Of a DNA stretch of 64,000 nt, positions 7,929 to 16,388 are shown one piece after another. Below the pieces are notes generated by a model. It saw only the letters and a list, made by a program, of their open reading frames with translations. It had not been told where the DNA came from and searched no databases. The stretch's first letter is position 1. Every line of letters begins with the position of its first letter. The DNA is taken from positions 1-64,000 of the forward strand of contig NZ_QOLA01000030.1 of assembly GCF_003324565.1 (NCBI RefSeq), in the 5' to 3' direction. A program made the position numbers and the translations under genes. This stretch comes from Streptomyces sp. SDr-06 (lineage in GTDB: Bacteria > Actinomycetota > Actinomycetes > Streptomycetales > Streptomycetaceae).

Positions 7929-8144
7929 ATGATGGAAGCCCACGAGCTCAACGCGGAGTCCGCGGAACTGCTGCCCGGCCGCGAGGCGCTCGGTCGTCTG
8001 AAGTTCAGCTTCGGCCGGAGCACCACCGTGACCAAGCACGTCGCGAACGTCGCCGCGCACAACGAGTCGGCCGCGCTCAACGACCACTCCCTGTGGTCGG
8101 CCGCGGAGTCCAGCGCCGCTCAGCAGATCACCATCACCCAGTAG
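7929..8144 (+). CDS. Putative ribosomal peptide precursor, copy 1
   Basis: A 71-residue peptide that begins MMEAHELNAESAELLPGREAL and ends with SAAQQITITQ. It has no cysteines, no signal peptide and no membrane segment. The N-terminal half is acidic with an ELLPGREALGRLKF block that could be a leader recognised by a partner protein. The C-terminal half is rich in Asn, His, Ser, Thr and Ala. GAGGGGGGATTCACC supplies a strong ribosome binding site. It lies first in a plus-strand run of two such genes, an M50 protease with a PqqD-like region and a secreted protein. I infer a precursor or exported peptide; a structural or signalling peptide is also possible. Confidence 0.72.
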   Translation: MMEAHELNAESAELLPGREALGRLKFSFGRSTTVTKHVANVAAHNESAALNDHSLWSAAESSAAQQITITQ

Positions 8145-8417
8145 CACCTGCGCCGCCGTACCTTGCACGACCGCGCCGGGCATACCCCAGTGCCCGGCGC
8201 GCACTGCCCCCTACAACGAACCACCGTCGGAAAGGACATGCCATGAGTATCGACAACCACGAGCTGGACGCCGAGAGCGCGGAACTGCTGCCCGGCCGCG
8301 AGGCACTGGGACGTCTGAAGTTCAGCTTCGGCCGGAGCACCACCGTGACCAAGCACGTCGCGAACGTGACCGCGCACAACGAGTCGGCCGCGCTCAACGA
8401 CCACTCCCTGTGGTCGG
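7944..8417 (+). repeat. Direct duplication of peptide-coding DNA
   Basis: Bases 7944-8100 and 8261-8417 are nearly identical over about 157 bases with a period of 317 bases. Identity is highest from the GAACTGCTGCCC block to the CTCCCTGTGGTCGG end, at both DNA and protein level. The 3' ends of the two genes and the spacer between them have diverged. This looks like a fairly recent tandem duplication with the C-terminal ten residues under different selection. Confidence 0.8.
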
Positions 8418-8461
8418 TCGCGTCCTCCGAGGGCACCCAGGCCATCCACATTTCTCAGTAG
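8243..8461 (+). CDS. Putative ribosomal peptide precursor, copy 2
   Basis: A 72-residue paralogue of the preceding peptide, beginning MSIDNHELDAESAELLPG and ending EGTQAIHISQ. The central segment from AELLPGREALGRLKF to NDHSLWS is almost identical in the two peptides. Differences concentrate at the extreme N-terminus and in the last 15 residues. The start at 8243 follows GGAAAGGAC. The stop is 68 bases before the M50 protease start, so the two are probably co-transcribed. Two different C-termini on one conserved leader-like part would fit a pair of products, for instance a two-component peptide, but this is inference. No modification enzyme such as a cyclase or radical-SAM protein adjoins. 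Confidence 0.72.
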   Translation: MSIDNHELDAESAELLPGREALGRLKFSFGRSTTVTKHVANVTAHNESAALNDHSLWSVASSEGTQAIHISQ

Positions 8462-8529
8462 CACGCGCACCACCCGCGACGGGCCGCGCGAGCGGAACGC
8501 GCGGTTCGCGCCGGGGGGAGTACGAACAC

Positions 8530-10410
8530 ATGTCGCTGCTCGGAGACGGGACCACAGCACGGCATGGCGGCGGTCCACCGCTGCCCGGGCCGGGGGGACT
8601 CCCGGTGGTGTACGAACGCCCCCCGGCGGAGAGCCGGGCGGCCGCCGGGGCCGCGAGACCCGAGCGGCCGCCCGTGCCCCGGCTGAGTGTCGGCCTCCAA
8701 CTGCACGGCGAATACCAGGGTTCGGGCTTCACCGAGCCCAAGTACATCGCCCGGCGGGGGGACGGGCAGGTCGTCCAGCTGTCCCGGCTGCTGTACCTGG
8801 TGGCCCAATCGGTCGACGGCGTCCGCGACCTGGAGACCGTCGCCCACCGCGTCAGCGCCCGGTACGGCCGCGAGGTCAGCACGGACAACGTCCGCTATCT
8901 GATCGAGGAGAAGCTGACGCCCCTCGGCGTGACCGTGCCGGAGGGCGTGGCCGACGAGGAGGTCTCCGCGCCGCGATCGGATCTCCTGCTCGCCCTCAAG
9001 GGCCACCGGGTGCTGTTCGGCGAACAGCGGGTGGCCAGGATCGCCCGCAGCCTCGCCTGGCTGCACTCACCCACCGCGGTCGCCCTCGTGCTGGCCGCCG
9101 CCGTGGCCATGGACGTCTGGTTCTTCGCCTTCTTCGGGGCGGTCGAACCCGTCCTGGAAGTGCTGGACCAGCCGGTCCTGATCCTGGTGGTCTTCGCCCT
9201 GACCGTGGCCTCGCTCGTCTTCCACGAGTTCGGCCACGCCTCGGCCTGCAAGTACGGGGGCGCCCGGCCAGGATGCATCGGCTGCGGGCTCTTCCTCATC
9301 TGGCCCTCCCTCTACACCGACGTCACCGACGTCTACCGGATCGGGCGGGCCGGCAGGCTGCGCACCGACTTCGGCGGCGTGTATTTCAACGTCGTCTTCA
9401 TGCTGGGGATGGCCGGCGCCTACTTCGCCACCGGGCAGGTGTTCTTCCTGTCCGCCGTGTATCTGGGGCACTTCGAGGTCCTGGAACAACTCATGCCGGC
9501 CGTCCGCCTCGACGGCTACTACATCCTGGGCGACCTCGCCGGGATCCCGGACCTGTACGGCAAGGTCCGCCCCATCCTGCTGAGCCTGGTGCCAGGACGC
9601 CGCGGGCGTGCGGCCCGCAGGGAAGTCGCGGGCCTCAAACGATCCGCCCGCGTCATCGTCGCCACCTGGGTCCTGACGATGGTGCCCCTGCTCGCGGGTG
9701 AGCTCGGGTACGGCCTGTGGAACCTGCCCCGCATCCTCACCACGATGACCCGGTCGCTGACGGAACAACTGGGGGGCACCGCAGCCGCGTTCACGACCGG
9801 ACACCTCGCCTCGGGACTGGTCGGCGTGATCGGCTCGGTGATGCTGCTGTGCCCGATGGCCGGGGTAACCTACCTGTCGGTGAAGCTTGCCGGCCGTCTG
9901 ATCCGGGCGGCCGCGCAATCCACCGCTCACAAACCCCGGCTCAGGATCGCGCTCTGCGCGCTGTCCCTCGCCGCGCTGACCGGCCTCAGCTACGCATGGG
10001 TGTCAGGCATGACACCGAAGCCACTGCCCAAACAGCCGCCGATCGCACCCGTCCTGCAACCCGGTGTCCCGACGTCGCGGCCACCGCTCCGCCACACCCC
10101 CGCGCGGCGACGGCACCCCACCGCCCCACCCACTCCCGTCACACCGTCGCTCAGGACCGGCTCACCCTCGGCGGGGCCCCGATCCAGTGCTCCGGCGAGC
10201 CCCAGCGCGACCTCGCAGGTGTCACCGACACCTCACACCACTCCCTCCAAGCCCCCGGCCGTCGCCGGACCGACCAAGCCCCGGGCCTCGGCGACACCCT
10301 CCGGACGACCCGCATCGCCTCCCCCTCCCACGCCGACTTCCACGCCCCCGCCACAGAGCCCACCCCCCACCGCCAGCCCGACGCCCGCCCCGAGCCCGGC
10401 CGCGACGTGA
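8530..10410 (+). CDS. Membrane M50-type zinc metalloprotease with PqqD-like N-terminal region
   Basis: A 626-residue multi-pass protein. After a Pro/Gly-rich start, residues about 70-135 resemble a PqqD/RRE precursor-binding fold (KYIARRGDGQVVQLSRLLYL to DNVRYLIEEKLTPLG). Transmembrane segments follow. The zinc motif HEFGH is at 232-236 inside SLVFHEFGHASACKYGG, and the third ligand motif LDGYY is at 327-331, as in site-2-type peptidases annotated as peptide zinc metalloproteases. After further membrane segments, residues about 510-626 form a long Pro/Ser/Thr-rich tail that would be extracytoplasmic or in the cell wall. It should process and perhaps export the duplicated peptides encoded just upstream. 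GGGGGAG precedes the ATG at 8530. Cysteines at C240, C249 and C252 near the active site are notable. Confidence 0.85.
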   Translation: MSLLGDGTTARHGGGPPLPGPGGLPVVYERPPAESRAAAGAARPERPPVPRLSVGLQLHGEYQGSGFTEPKYIARRGDGQVVQLSRLLYLVAQSVDGVRDLETVAHRVSARYGREVSTDNVRYLIEEKLTPLGVTVPEGVADEEVSAPRSDLLLALKGHRVLFGEQRVARIARSLAWLHSPTAVALVLAAAVAMDVWFFAFFGAVEPVLEVLDQPVLILVVFALTVASLVFHEFGHASACKYGGARPGCIGCGLFLIWPSLYTDVTDVYRIGRAGRLRTDFGGVYFNVVFMLGMAGAYFATGQVFFLSAVYLGHFEVLEQLMPAVRLDGYYILGDLAGIPDLYGKVRPILLSLVPGRRGRAARREVAGLKRSARVIVATWVLTMVPLLAGELGYGLWNLPRILTTMTRSLTEQLGGTAAAFTTGHLASGLVGVIGSVMLLCPMAGVTYLSVKLAGRLIRAAAQSTAHKPRLRIALCALSLAALTGLSYAWVSGMTPKPLPKQPPIAPVLQPGVPTSRPPLRHTPARRRHPTAPPTPVTPSLRTGSPSAGPRSSAPASPSATSQVSPTPHTTPSKPPAVAGPTKPRASATPSGRPASPPPPTPTSTPPPQSPPPTASPTPAPSPAAT

Positions 10411-10451
10411 AAGACCGTGTGCCGCGGGGCCGACCACCTCAGGAGACCTCC

Positions 10452-11132
10452 ATGCGCCGCCATCAGAAGCCGCCTTCCACCCCGAGCCTGCTCACCCGCC
10501 GCTCCGTACGCCTCGGGCTGTTCGCCGCCGGCGTGGCGAGCGTCGCGACCGCCGCCCCCGCCCAGGCCAGCACCCATGCGACGGCGAGCGGGGTGGCGAT
10601 CGCCCAGGATCACACCTTCACCCATGCCGACCCCCTGCACCACACCCAGGTCAAGGACACCTTTACGGTGCAGCAGTTCGGCTCGGTGAAGAGCGCCGAC
10701 GTACGCAACCAGGCCAACGCCGTGTCCGTGGGCTGCTCCGCCGACGCCCACTGCCGGTCGGTGGCCCTGTCCTTCCAGATCGTCACGATGGCCAACGTCC
10801 GCACCCACCTGAACGCCGTCAACGTCAGCGACGCCGCGAACCAGTCCTGTACCGGCTGTCAAACCCTCGCCGGGGCCTACCAGTTCATCGTCTCCACCTC
10901 GAAGCCGTTCACTCTCGACCAGAACGCCCAGCGCCGGCTCACCCTGATCCACCAGCGCCTCGACGCGCTCACCCGGTCGACCGTCCCCGCGGCCGACCTC
11001 AAAAGGCAGGTGGACGCCTTGGCGGCCGAGGTGACAGGCGTCCTGCACAACGCCGCGGCCACCGCGCCGCAGGCCGGCGCCCAGCCCGTCGTCACGATGC
11101 ACCGCCACCTGGACGGCTGGCCCGCGCACTGA
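10452..11132 (+). CDS. Secreted four-cysteine protein of the peptide locus
   Basis: A 226-residue protein with a twin-arginine-like N-terminus (TRRSVRLGLFAAGVASVATAA) and a likely cleavage after APAQA near residue 39. The mature part has only four cysteines, in C95-x5-C101 and C133-x2-C136. Each pair is followed by a similar hydrophobic strand (SVALSFQIV and TLAGAYQFIV), which suggests two related beta-rich repeats with local disulfides. I recall similar CTGC-containing secreted proteins beside M50-type peptidases in other actinobacteria, but no function is known to me. AGGAGACCTCC before the ATG is a strong ribosome binding site, and the gene is 41 bases after the protease. It may be a substrate, a partner or an immunity factor of the peptide system. 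Confidence 0.78.
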   Translation: MRRHQKPPSTPSLLTRRSVRLGLFAAGVASVATAAPAQASTHATASGVAIAQDHTFTHADPLHHTQVKDTFTVQQFGSVKSADVRNQANAVSVGCSADAHCRSVALSFQIVTMANVRTHLNAVNVSDAANQSCTGCQTLAGAYQFIVSTSKPFTLDQNAQRRLTLIHQRLDALTRSTVPAADLKRQVDALAAEVTGVLHNAAATAPQAGAQPVVTMHRHLDGWPAH

Positions 11133-11295
11133 AGGGCAGTCAGTCGCCCATCCTGGCCGCGGCCACCACCGCCGGGGGCCCGAGGATCCGCAGTAGGGGA
11201 GGCTGCGATAGGTCCGCCCCGCTCACCGGGGTGCGCACCACCCTCGCCCAGCTCTCCCCATAGCCCCCGCTGCCGATCATCCCGCCGAGCCCGCG

Positions 11296-11530
11296 ATGCC
11301 CGCTGCCTCCCGTCGCCGCCGCTACCCGTCCGACACCTCGGTGGCCGAATGGGCCCTTCTCGAACCCCTGCTTCCCGTCCCGGCCTTCCAGACCAAGACC
11401 TGTGGGCATCCGGAAAAATAGCCGCGGCGAGAGATCGTCGACGACATCCGCCACATCGTCGACAACGGCGCGAAGGGGCGGGCCCTGCCTACGGATCTTC
11501 CTTCGTGGAGACGGGTGGACCCTGGGCATG
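11296..11530 (+). pseudogene. Truncated IS5-type transposase remnant
   Basis: Translation from the ATG at 11296 gives RRRRYPSDTSVAEWALLEPL, the hallmark N-terminus of Streptomyces IS5-family transposases (RYPSDTT-AEW-LLEPLLP). An in-frame TAG at 11419-11421 replaces the tryptophan codon expected after HPEK. The frame then continues PRREIVDDIRHIVDNGAKGRALP and dissolves after about 75 codons. The catalytic DDE part is absent and I saw no terminal inverted repeats. It marks past insertion at the edge of the peptide locus. Confidence 0.75.
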
Positions 11531-11547
11531 TCTGCCAGAGCAGAACG

Positions 11548-11588
11548 GGAGGCGCCGGGTGATCCGCAGCGGATCACCCGGCGCCTCC
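11548..11588 (-). terminator. Very strong stem-loop terminator of the amidase gene
   Basis: GGAGGCGCCGGGTGATCCGC (11548-11567) is the exact reverse complement of 11569-11588, so about 18 base pairs can form with a short loop. It starts 15 bases beyond the stop of the minus-strand amidase gene and would also stop transcription arriving from the IS remnant side. Confidence 0.8.
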
Positions 11589-11603
11589 GGTACGGGCCGA
11601 TGG

Positions 11604-13448
11604 TCAGAACCTGCCCTGGTTCAGGGCGTTCTGCAGAGCCGAGATGGTGGCCGGGCCCCACTGGCCGTCGACGGTGAGGCCGGCGCCCCTGGCGTTGAGG
11701 AAGGTCTGCAGCGCCTTGTAGGTGGCGGGGCCGGGGTCGCCGTCCTCAACGAGTCCGGCGTTGCCCCACACGTTGAGGTGGTGCTGCAGCGAACGCTTGG
11801 AGTCGGGCCCCCACTGGCCGTCCGGGGTGGAGCCGCAGACCCGCTGGACGGCCATGATGGTCAGGGTGCCGAACTGGCCGTCGACGGTGAGGCCGGCGCC
11901 GTCGTCGATGTACGCGAAGTACGCGGACTCGGTGGCCGGGCCCCACTGGCCGTCGGCGTTGGTGCCGACCTTGCCTTGGAGCCAGCGCACGCCGGCGGCG
12001 GTCAGTGGGCCCCAGGCGCCGTCGACGGCCAGGGCCGGGCTGTAGCCCAGGTCGTTGACGGCCTGCTGCTGGCGCGCTATCGAGCGCACGGACGTCATGG
12101 GGCCGCCGCTGGAGGAGCCGCCCCCAAAGGCCTTGAACGCCGACTCGGTGCCGGGCCCCCACAGGCCGTCGGCGGTGACGCCGACCTTGCCCTGGAGCCA
12201 GCGCACGCCGGCGGCGGTCAGTGGGCCCCAGGCGCCGTCGACGGCCAGCGCCGGGCTGTAGCCCAGGTCGTTGACCGCCTTCTGCTGGGCGGAGACCGAC
12301 CGCACCTGGGTCATGCCGCCGCCGTTCGCGCCGCTGGAGTCGGTGGGCGGTGGGGTGTAGTCGCTGCCCGCCCAGTCGATCGGGCGGACCTGCGCCGGCA
12401 TGCCGGTTTGGACCCAGGCGCGCAGCTGCGCCCCCGGGCAGTCGGTGGAGTTGCCGGGGAGCATGCCGTGGTAGGTCTTGGTGAGGACGTGGCCGGCCAT
12501 GTCGCAGGCCTTCTCGTACATCGAGCGGATCGCGGACAGGGCGATGTCGGTGGCGTCGCCGCTCTCGCCGATGAAGCAGACGCCGATGTGGGTGGTGTTG
12601 GCCCCGTAGGCGTGTGCGCCCTGGAGATACCAGCCGCGGCCCTCGAAGATCCGGCCGCTGGTGTCGACCAGGAAGTTGTAGCCGATGTCGGACCAGCCGT
12701 TGGAGTCCATGTGGTAGTTCTGGATCGACCGGAGCGTCTGGGTGGTCGGCCCGTCCGAGTAGTGCACGGTGAACCCGGTGCGGGCGCCGATGGCCACCGG
12801 CGTGATGTCCTTCGCCGGGCGGGCACCCCACTGGGCGCGGGGGTAGATGTGCAGCGTGTCGGAGTCGGGGCCGCCGCCGGTGCCCGCGCCGGGCATGACG
12901 AAGGAGTTGTTCTTGACGTACGGGTAGAGCTTCCCCGGGCAGTCCGTGTGGGTCACCGTGCGGACGTCCGTGTGCCCGAGGATCTGGAGGCCCGCGTCCT
13001 TCTCGTCCTGCAGGTAGCCGCAGAGAGCCCTGATGCCCGCGACCATCTCTGGGGTCACGTCGTCGTCGGCGCCCATCAGGCCCATCACGGCGTAGTAGTT
13101 GGCGTTGGCCCCGGGCGTCTCCTTGCTGTTCGCGGCGGACCGATAGTTGAGTCCGCGCCCCTCGTAGATGGCACCGTGCTTGCAGACCAGGAAGTTGTAC
13201 GGGATGTCGTCGTACTCGGGCTCCCCATTGTCGAACCACTCCGCGGCGTCCTGGCGGAGGTCGTGGTGCATCGACTGGTCCTGGATCTTCCGGACCAGTG
13301 CGGCGCACTGGCTGTGGGGATCGACGGACTTGTGCCCGCCGCCCTCATGGTGGATGACGATGCCGCCGACCCACGGGGTGAAGGAGCCGAAGTCGGTCGT
13401 CTTGGGCGGCTGGGCGCCCCATTCACTGCGCGAGATGATGGTGACCAT
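11604..13448 (-). CDS. Peptidoglycan recognition amidase with two amidase domains and peptidoglycan-binding repeats
   Basis: A 614-residue protein. Domain 1 (about 1-185) is an N-acetylmuramoyl-L-alanine amidase/PGRP fold with zinc ligands in IVIHHEGGG (H33), GHTDVR and DCPGK. Domain 2 (about 200-365) is a second PGRP fold with TVHYSDGP, YNFLVDTSGRIFEGRGW and DCPGA. The C-terminal third holds repeated DG-WGP-T peptidoglycan-binding units. Two of these are near-identical copies of AVNDLGYSPALAVDGAWGP linked by a Gly/Ser-rich spacer. Known relatives cut the amide between MurNAc and the stem peptide. No signal peptide is visible at the chosen start, so export is unexplained and a phage-lysin origin is possible. 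The gene is monocistronic with a strong terminator. Confidence 0.9.
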   Translation of the reverse strand: MVTIISRSEWGAQPPKTTDFGSFTPWVGGIVIHHEGGGHKSVDPHSQCAALVRKIQDQSMHHDLRQDAAEWFDNGEPEYDDIPYNFLVCKHGAIYEGRGLNYRSAANSKETPGANANYYAVMGLMGADDDVTPEMVAGIRALCGYLQDEKDAGLQILGHTDVRTVTHTDCPGKLYPYVKNNSFVMPGAGTGGGPDSDTLHIYPRAQWGARPAKDITPVAIGARTGFTVHYSDGPTTQTLRSIQNYHMDSNGWSDIGYNFLVDTSGRIFEGRGWYLQGAHAYGANTTHIGVCFIGESGDATDIALSAIRSMYEKACDMAGHVLTKTYHGMLPGNSTDCPGAQLRAWVQTGMPAQVRPIDWAGSDYTPPPTDSSGANGGGMTQVRSVSAQQKAVNDLGYSPALAVDGAWGPLTAAGVRWLQGKVGVTADGLWGPGTESAFKAFGGGSSSGGPMTSVRSIARQQQAVNDLGYSPALAVDGAWGPLTAAGVRWLQGKVGTNADGQWGPATESAYFAYIDDGAGLTVDGQFGTLTIMAVQRVCGSTPDGQWGPDSKRSLQHHLNVWGNAGLVEDGDPGPATYKALQTFLNARGAGLTVDGQWGPATISALQNALNQGRF

Positions 13449-13527
13449 CTGGTTCTCCGGAAGTCGTGCTGAGCTTGCTGACAGGACAGGAGGGGCGGGC
13501 GTTGGGTGAGGCGGGGTGTCGGGCGCG

Positions 13528-15495
13528 CTACGCGGCCCCGATGACGCCCCCGTCCGTCCGCCGGATCACGAGCACGGCCGAGCGCGGCCGCCCGGAGGGG
13601 TCGTGGTCCGGCCAGTTGCCGACCACGCGGGGATCGTCCTGGGTGGGCGTGCCCCAGGCGAGGGTGTGCTCGCCCGGGTGCTGGACGTTGACGAACATGG
13701 TGCGGCGGTCCGGAGTGGTGACCACGCCGGCGATCTCGGCGCCGCGCGGGCCGGTCAGGAAGCGGCGGACCTCGCCGGTGGCGGGGTCGGCGGCCAGCAT
13801 CGCGTTGTTGCCCAGGTGCTCGTGGCCAGTCTCCGCCCGATTCTGGTCGTAGGCCGGGATGCCGGTCCCGATCCACAGCCGGCCGTCGGCGTCGGTCCAC
13901 AGGTTCTTCGGCGAGGCGAACATGCCGGCGGCGTCCAGGTGGACCTGGCGGTCGTGGGCCGGGTCGCCGGCGAGCACGAAGACCTGCCAGTGGAAGCCGG
14001 TCGCCCGGCCATCGCCCTGGTCGGCCGTCGCGTCCTCGCGCCAGCGGACGATGTGGCCGTACGGGTTCTCGGCGCGCGGCCTGACCGCGGCCCGGTGGGC
14101 GTTCGGGCCGGCGGCGCAGTGGCCGAGGCCCGGGCTGTTCGCGAGCGCGCAGAAGGCCGTCCCGTCCGGGCCGACCGAGGTCTGCTGGGGCCGGTCCAGC
14201 GGGGTGGCTCCGAGCGAGTCCGCCGCCTGCCGGGCCCGCAGCAGCACGTCGGCCTGGTCGGCCCAGCCGTTGGCGACGGTCAGCGGGCCCTGGCCGTGGG
14301 TGAGCGGCAGCCAGCGGCCGGTGCCGTCGTCCTCGAACTTGGCGACGTACAGGGTGCCGTGGTCCAGCGGGCTGCGGCCCTGGGAGCGCAGCCGCCACCA
14401 GCTGTCCGAACCGACGAACTTGTAGAGGTAGCCGCCGTTCTCGTCGTCGCCGCTGTAGACGACGACCCGGCCGGCGGATTCGGTCACGCTCGCCCCGACG
14501 TGCTGGAAGCGGCCCAGCGCGGTGCGCTTCACGGGCGCCGCCTGCGGGTTGCCCGGGTCGATCTCCACCACCCAGCCGAAGCGGTTGGCCTCGTTGCCGT
14601 TCGCCGCGAGGTCGAAGCGTGCGTCGGCGCGGTGCCAGCCGTAGCCGTCGCCGCGGGCGCTGAGGCCGGCCCGCTTCTGGGCGCGGGTCGGCCGCCATGT
14701 CCTGTTGTCGGTGCCGAAGTAGCCGGCGGTGTTGCGCTCGCCGGCCAGGAACGTCCCCCACGGGGTCACGCCGTGTGCGCCGGTGCCGAGCGTGCCCGCG
14801 GCGGGCTTGCTGGTGCGCAGGGCCGGGTGGTTGGCGTCCACCGGTCCGGAGAAGGCGACGGGCGTGGCCCCGGTGACGCGCACGTTGCGCGGGGAGTCGG
14901 CGAGCTGCCAGGTGCCGCCGGTGCGGCGCACCTCCAGCACGCTGACGCCGTGCGCGGCGAGCGCCTTGGCGACCTGCTCCTTGCTCACCTGTCCGTTGGT
15001 GGCCGCGCCGGTGCGGCCGTACAGCAGGGCCGCGTCGGTGTACTCGTGGGTGAGCACCAGGGTGCCGCGGGAGTCATCGGTGCCCGGGAAGAAGTGCAGG
15101 CCGGCGTGGTGGGAACCGACCTGCTCGGCCTGCTCCGCCGCGGTGTTGCCGCCGTCGGCGCGCCACTTCGGGCCGCCGTCGCGCACGGCCTGCCCCCACG
15201 GCGCGAGCACCTGTACGGAGTACCCGGCGGGCACGGCGACGGTGTCGGCGCTGCTCGCGGGTACGGCGGTGAAGCCGAGCGGGTGCGCCGTCGCACCGGC
15301 CGTGCCCGGCCGCCCGGCGGAGGCGGCGGAGGCGGCGGAGGCGGCGGAGGCGGGGGACGTGGAGAGACCGAGGAACGCGGCGAGGGCGATGGTGCCGCCG
15401 GTCAGGGCCTGACGACGCGACAGGCCGGCGGCCCCCACGTCGTCGAACATGCGGCGGGGTGCTGCCTCCGGTTGCGGAGTGTGATGATCTGGCAT
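13528..15495 (-). CDS. PhoX-family (DUF839) alkaline phosphatase, Tat-exported
   Basis: A 655-residue secreted protein of the PhoX/DUF839 family. The twin-arginine signal is SRRQALTGGTIALAAFLGL at about 26-44, followed by an Ala/Ser repeat (ASAASAASAAS) encoded by a tandem 9-base repeat at 15317-15353. Family blocks include GDGYGWHRADARFDL, RFGWVVEIDPGNP, KRTALGRFQHVG, YSGDDENGGYLYKFV, NSPGLGHC and ENPYGHIVRW. PhoX enzymes are calcium/iron-dependent phosphatases that act outside the membrane. I see no convincing PHO box upstream, so phosphate control is not evident. It lies 79 bases upstream of the amidase gene on the same strand and could be co-transcribed with it. The start could also be the GTG three codons upstream. 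Confidence 0.9.
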   Translation of the reverse strand: MPDHHTPQPEAAPRRMFDDVGAAGLSRRQALTGGTIALAAFLGLSTSPASAASAASAASAGRPGTAGATAHPLGFTAVPASSADTVAVPAGYSVQVLAPWGQAVRDGGPKWRADGGNTAAEQAEQVGSHHAGLHFFPGTDDSRGTLVLTHEYTDAALLYGRTGAATNGQVSKEQVAKALAAHGVSVLEVRRTGGTWQLADSPRNVRVTGATPVAFSGPVDANHPALRTSKPAAGTLGTGAHGVTPWGTFLAGERNTAGYFGTDNRTWRPTRAQKRAGLSARGDGYGWHRADARFDLAANGNEANRFGWVVEIDPGNPQAAPVKRTALGRFQHVGASVTESAGRVVVYSGDDENGGYLYKFVGSDSWWRLRSQGRSPLDHGTLYVAKFEDDGTGRWLPLTHGQGPLTVANGWADQADVLLRARQAADSLGATPLDRPQQTSVGPDGTAFCALANSPGLGHCAAGPNAHRAAVRPRAENPYGHIVRWREDATADQGDGRATGFHWQVFVLAGDPAHDRQVHLDAAGMFASPKNLWTDADGRLWIGTGIPAYDQNRAETGHEHLGNNAMLAADPATGEVRRFLTGPRGAEIAGVVTTPDRRTMFVNVQHPGEHTLAWGTPTQDDPRVVGNWPDHDPSGRPRSAVLVIRRTDGGVIGAA

Positions 15496-15820
15496 GGTCG
15501 CCACCCAGGGGAAGTCGGCCCGCCGGAGCGGGGTGCAGGCTGAGGAGGGCCGGCCGCGTGCGCTGCCTCGCGCGGTGCAGGAGGCGCACGGCACGGCCGG
15601 CCGCGCCGGAACGCAGGATCGCCGGCGGGACTCGCGGACCTGAACCTAGATCGATTCCGGCCCCGGCAGCCATCCTCAGCTCGTCCCAACCGTCCCCAAT
15701 CCCGTTGTGAGACGACGTGGGACGGTGGGGACGGGAATCGGCTCCGGGCCGACGGGCATCGCGGAACCGGAATACGGCGAGCTGCGTTTCCGGAAGCACC
15801 GAAGAGCACGTGGAGGCGGC

Positions 15821-16195
15821 ATGCGGTCAGCGCGGGAGCGGCGGAGCAACTGGGGATGGGTGGCGGCCGCCGCGGTCCGGGCCACGGGCGGCACGCTGTT
15901 CGGCGACAGCCGCCGCGGCCTAGCGGTTCTGCCTGGGCCAGGACCACGAGCCGGCCCCGAACCTGGCGACGGCCACGGTGTCCGGGTGGGCCGTCATGCT
16001 CGTCGCACTCCTGGCGCTCGGCGCGCTGCTAAGCCGCGGGCCGAGGAGCCGTTGTACCGCCTCCCGACCATGCTCGTCGTCGCCGTCCTGACCTGGCTCT
16101 ACGTCACCACGGTGGGAACCCCCGCACCACTGGAGCCCGGGCAGCCGCCGGAATCCGTCTGCCAGACCCTGCCGCCCTGCCCCTTCACGGGCTGA
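15821..16195 (+). pseudogene. Probable frameshifted small membrane protein gene
   Basis: The ATG at 15821 has a good GGAGG site and starts MRSARERRSNWGWVAAAAV. Around 15920 the coding-like sequence moves to the next frame, where it reads FCLGQDHEPAPNL and a clear transmembrane segment SGWAVMLVALLALGALL. Near 16035 it returns to the first frame with YRLPTMLVVAVLTWLYVTTV and ends PCPFTG with a stop at 16195. Two membrane segments split over two frames suggest two indels in a former two-pass protein. The single-frame reading would be Arg/Pro-rich and unlikely. It is not recognised as a family. Confidence 0.42.
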
Positions 16196-16388
16196 GCCGC
16201 CGAGGAGCACGACCGGCTCGCCCTCGCCCTGACCGGTGCCGGCCGTACTCAGGGAGTCCCGCGCCCTCCTCTCGGACGCCGACGACATACTCGCCGAGCT
16301 GTCGGAGAACGCGGCGAACGGCGTGCGCGAACTCGCGGAACGGGCCGCTGCGACCGTGCGGGAGGGCGACTGAGAACCGGCGCGGTGG
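16196..16388 (+). other. Short stretch with a fragment of coding-like sequence
   Basis: From the GTG at 16236 to the TGA at 16371-16373 the plus strand reads VPAVLRESRALLSDADDI followed by a helical Ala/Glu/Arg-rich tail, only 45 codons. It looks like the C-terminus of a small helical protein without its beginning. It may be debris of the same decayed locus as the preceding pseudogene. Confidence 0.3.

Noticed and set aside
7095..8204. Minus-strand frame covering the peptide genes
   Set aside because: It runs antisense through both the operators and a duplicated gene with a strong ribosome binding site, and lacks any recognised domain.
15317..15353. Tandem GCGGAGGCG repeat as a possible mobile or CRISPR-like element
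   Set aside because: It is an in-frame Ala/Ser repeat inside the PhoX signal-peptide region, not a separate element.
13516..15543. 675-codon plus-strand frame over the PhoX gene
   Set aside because: Antisense shadow; the Tat signal and DUF839 blocks are on the minus strand.
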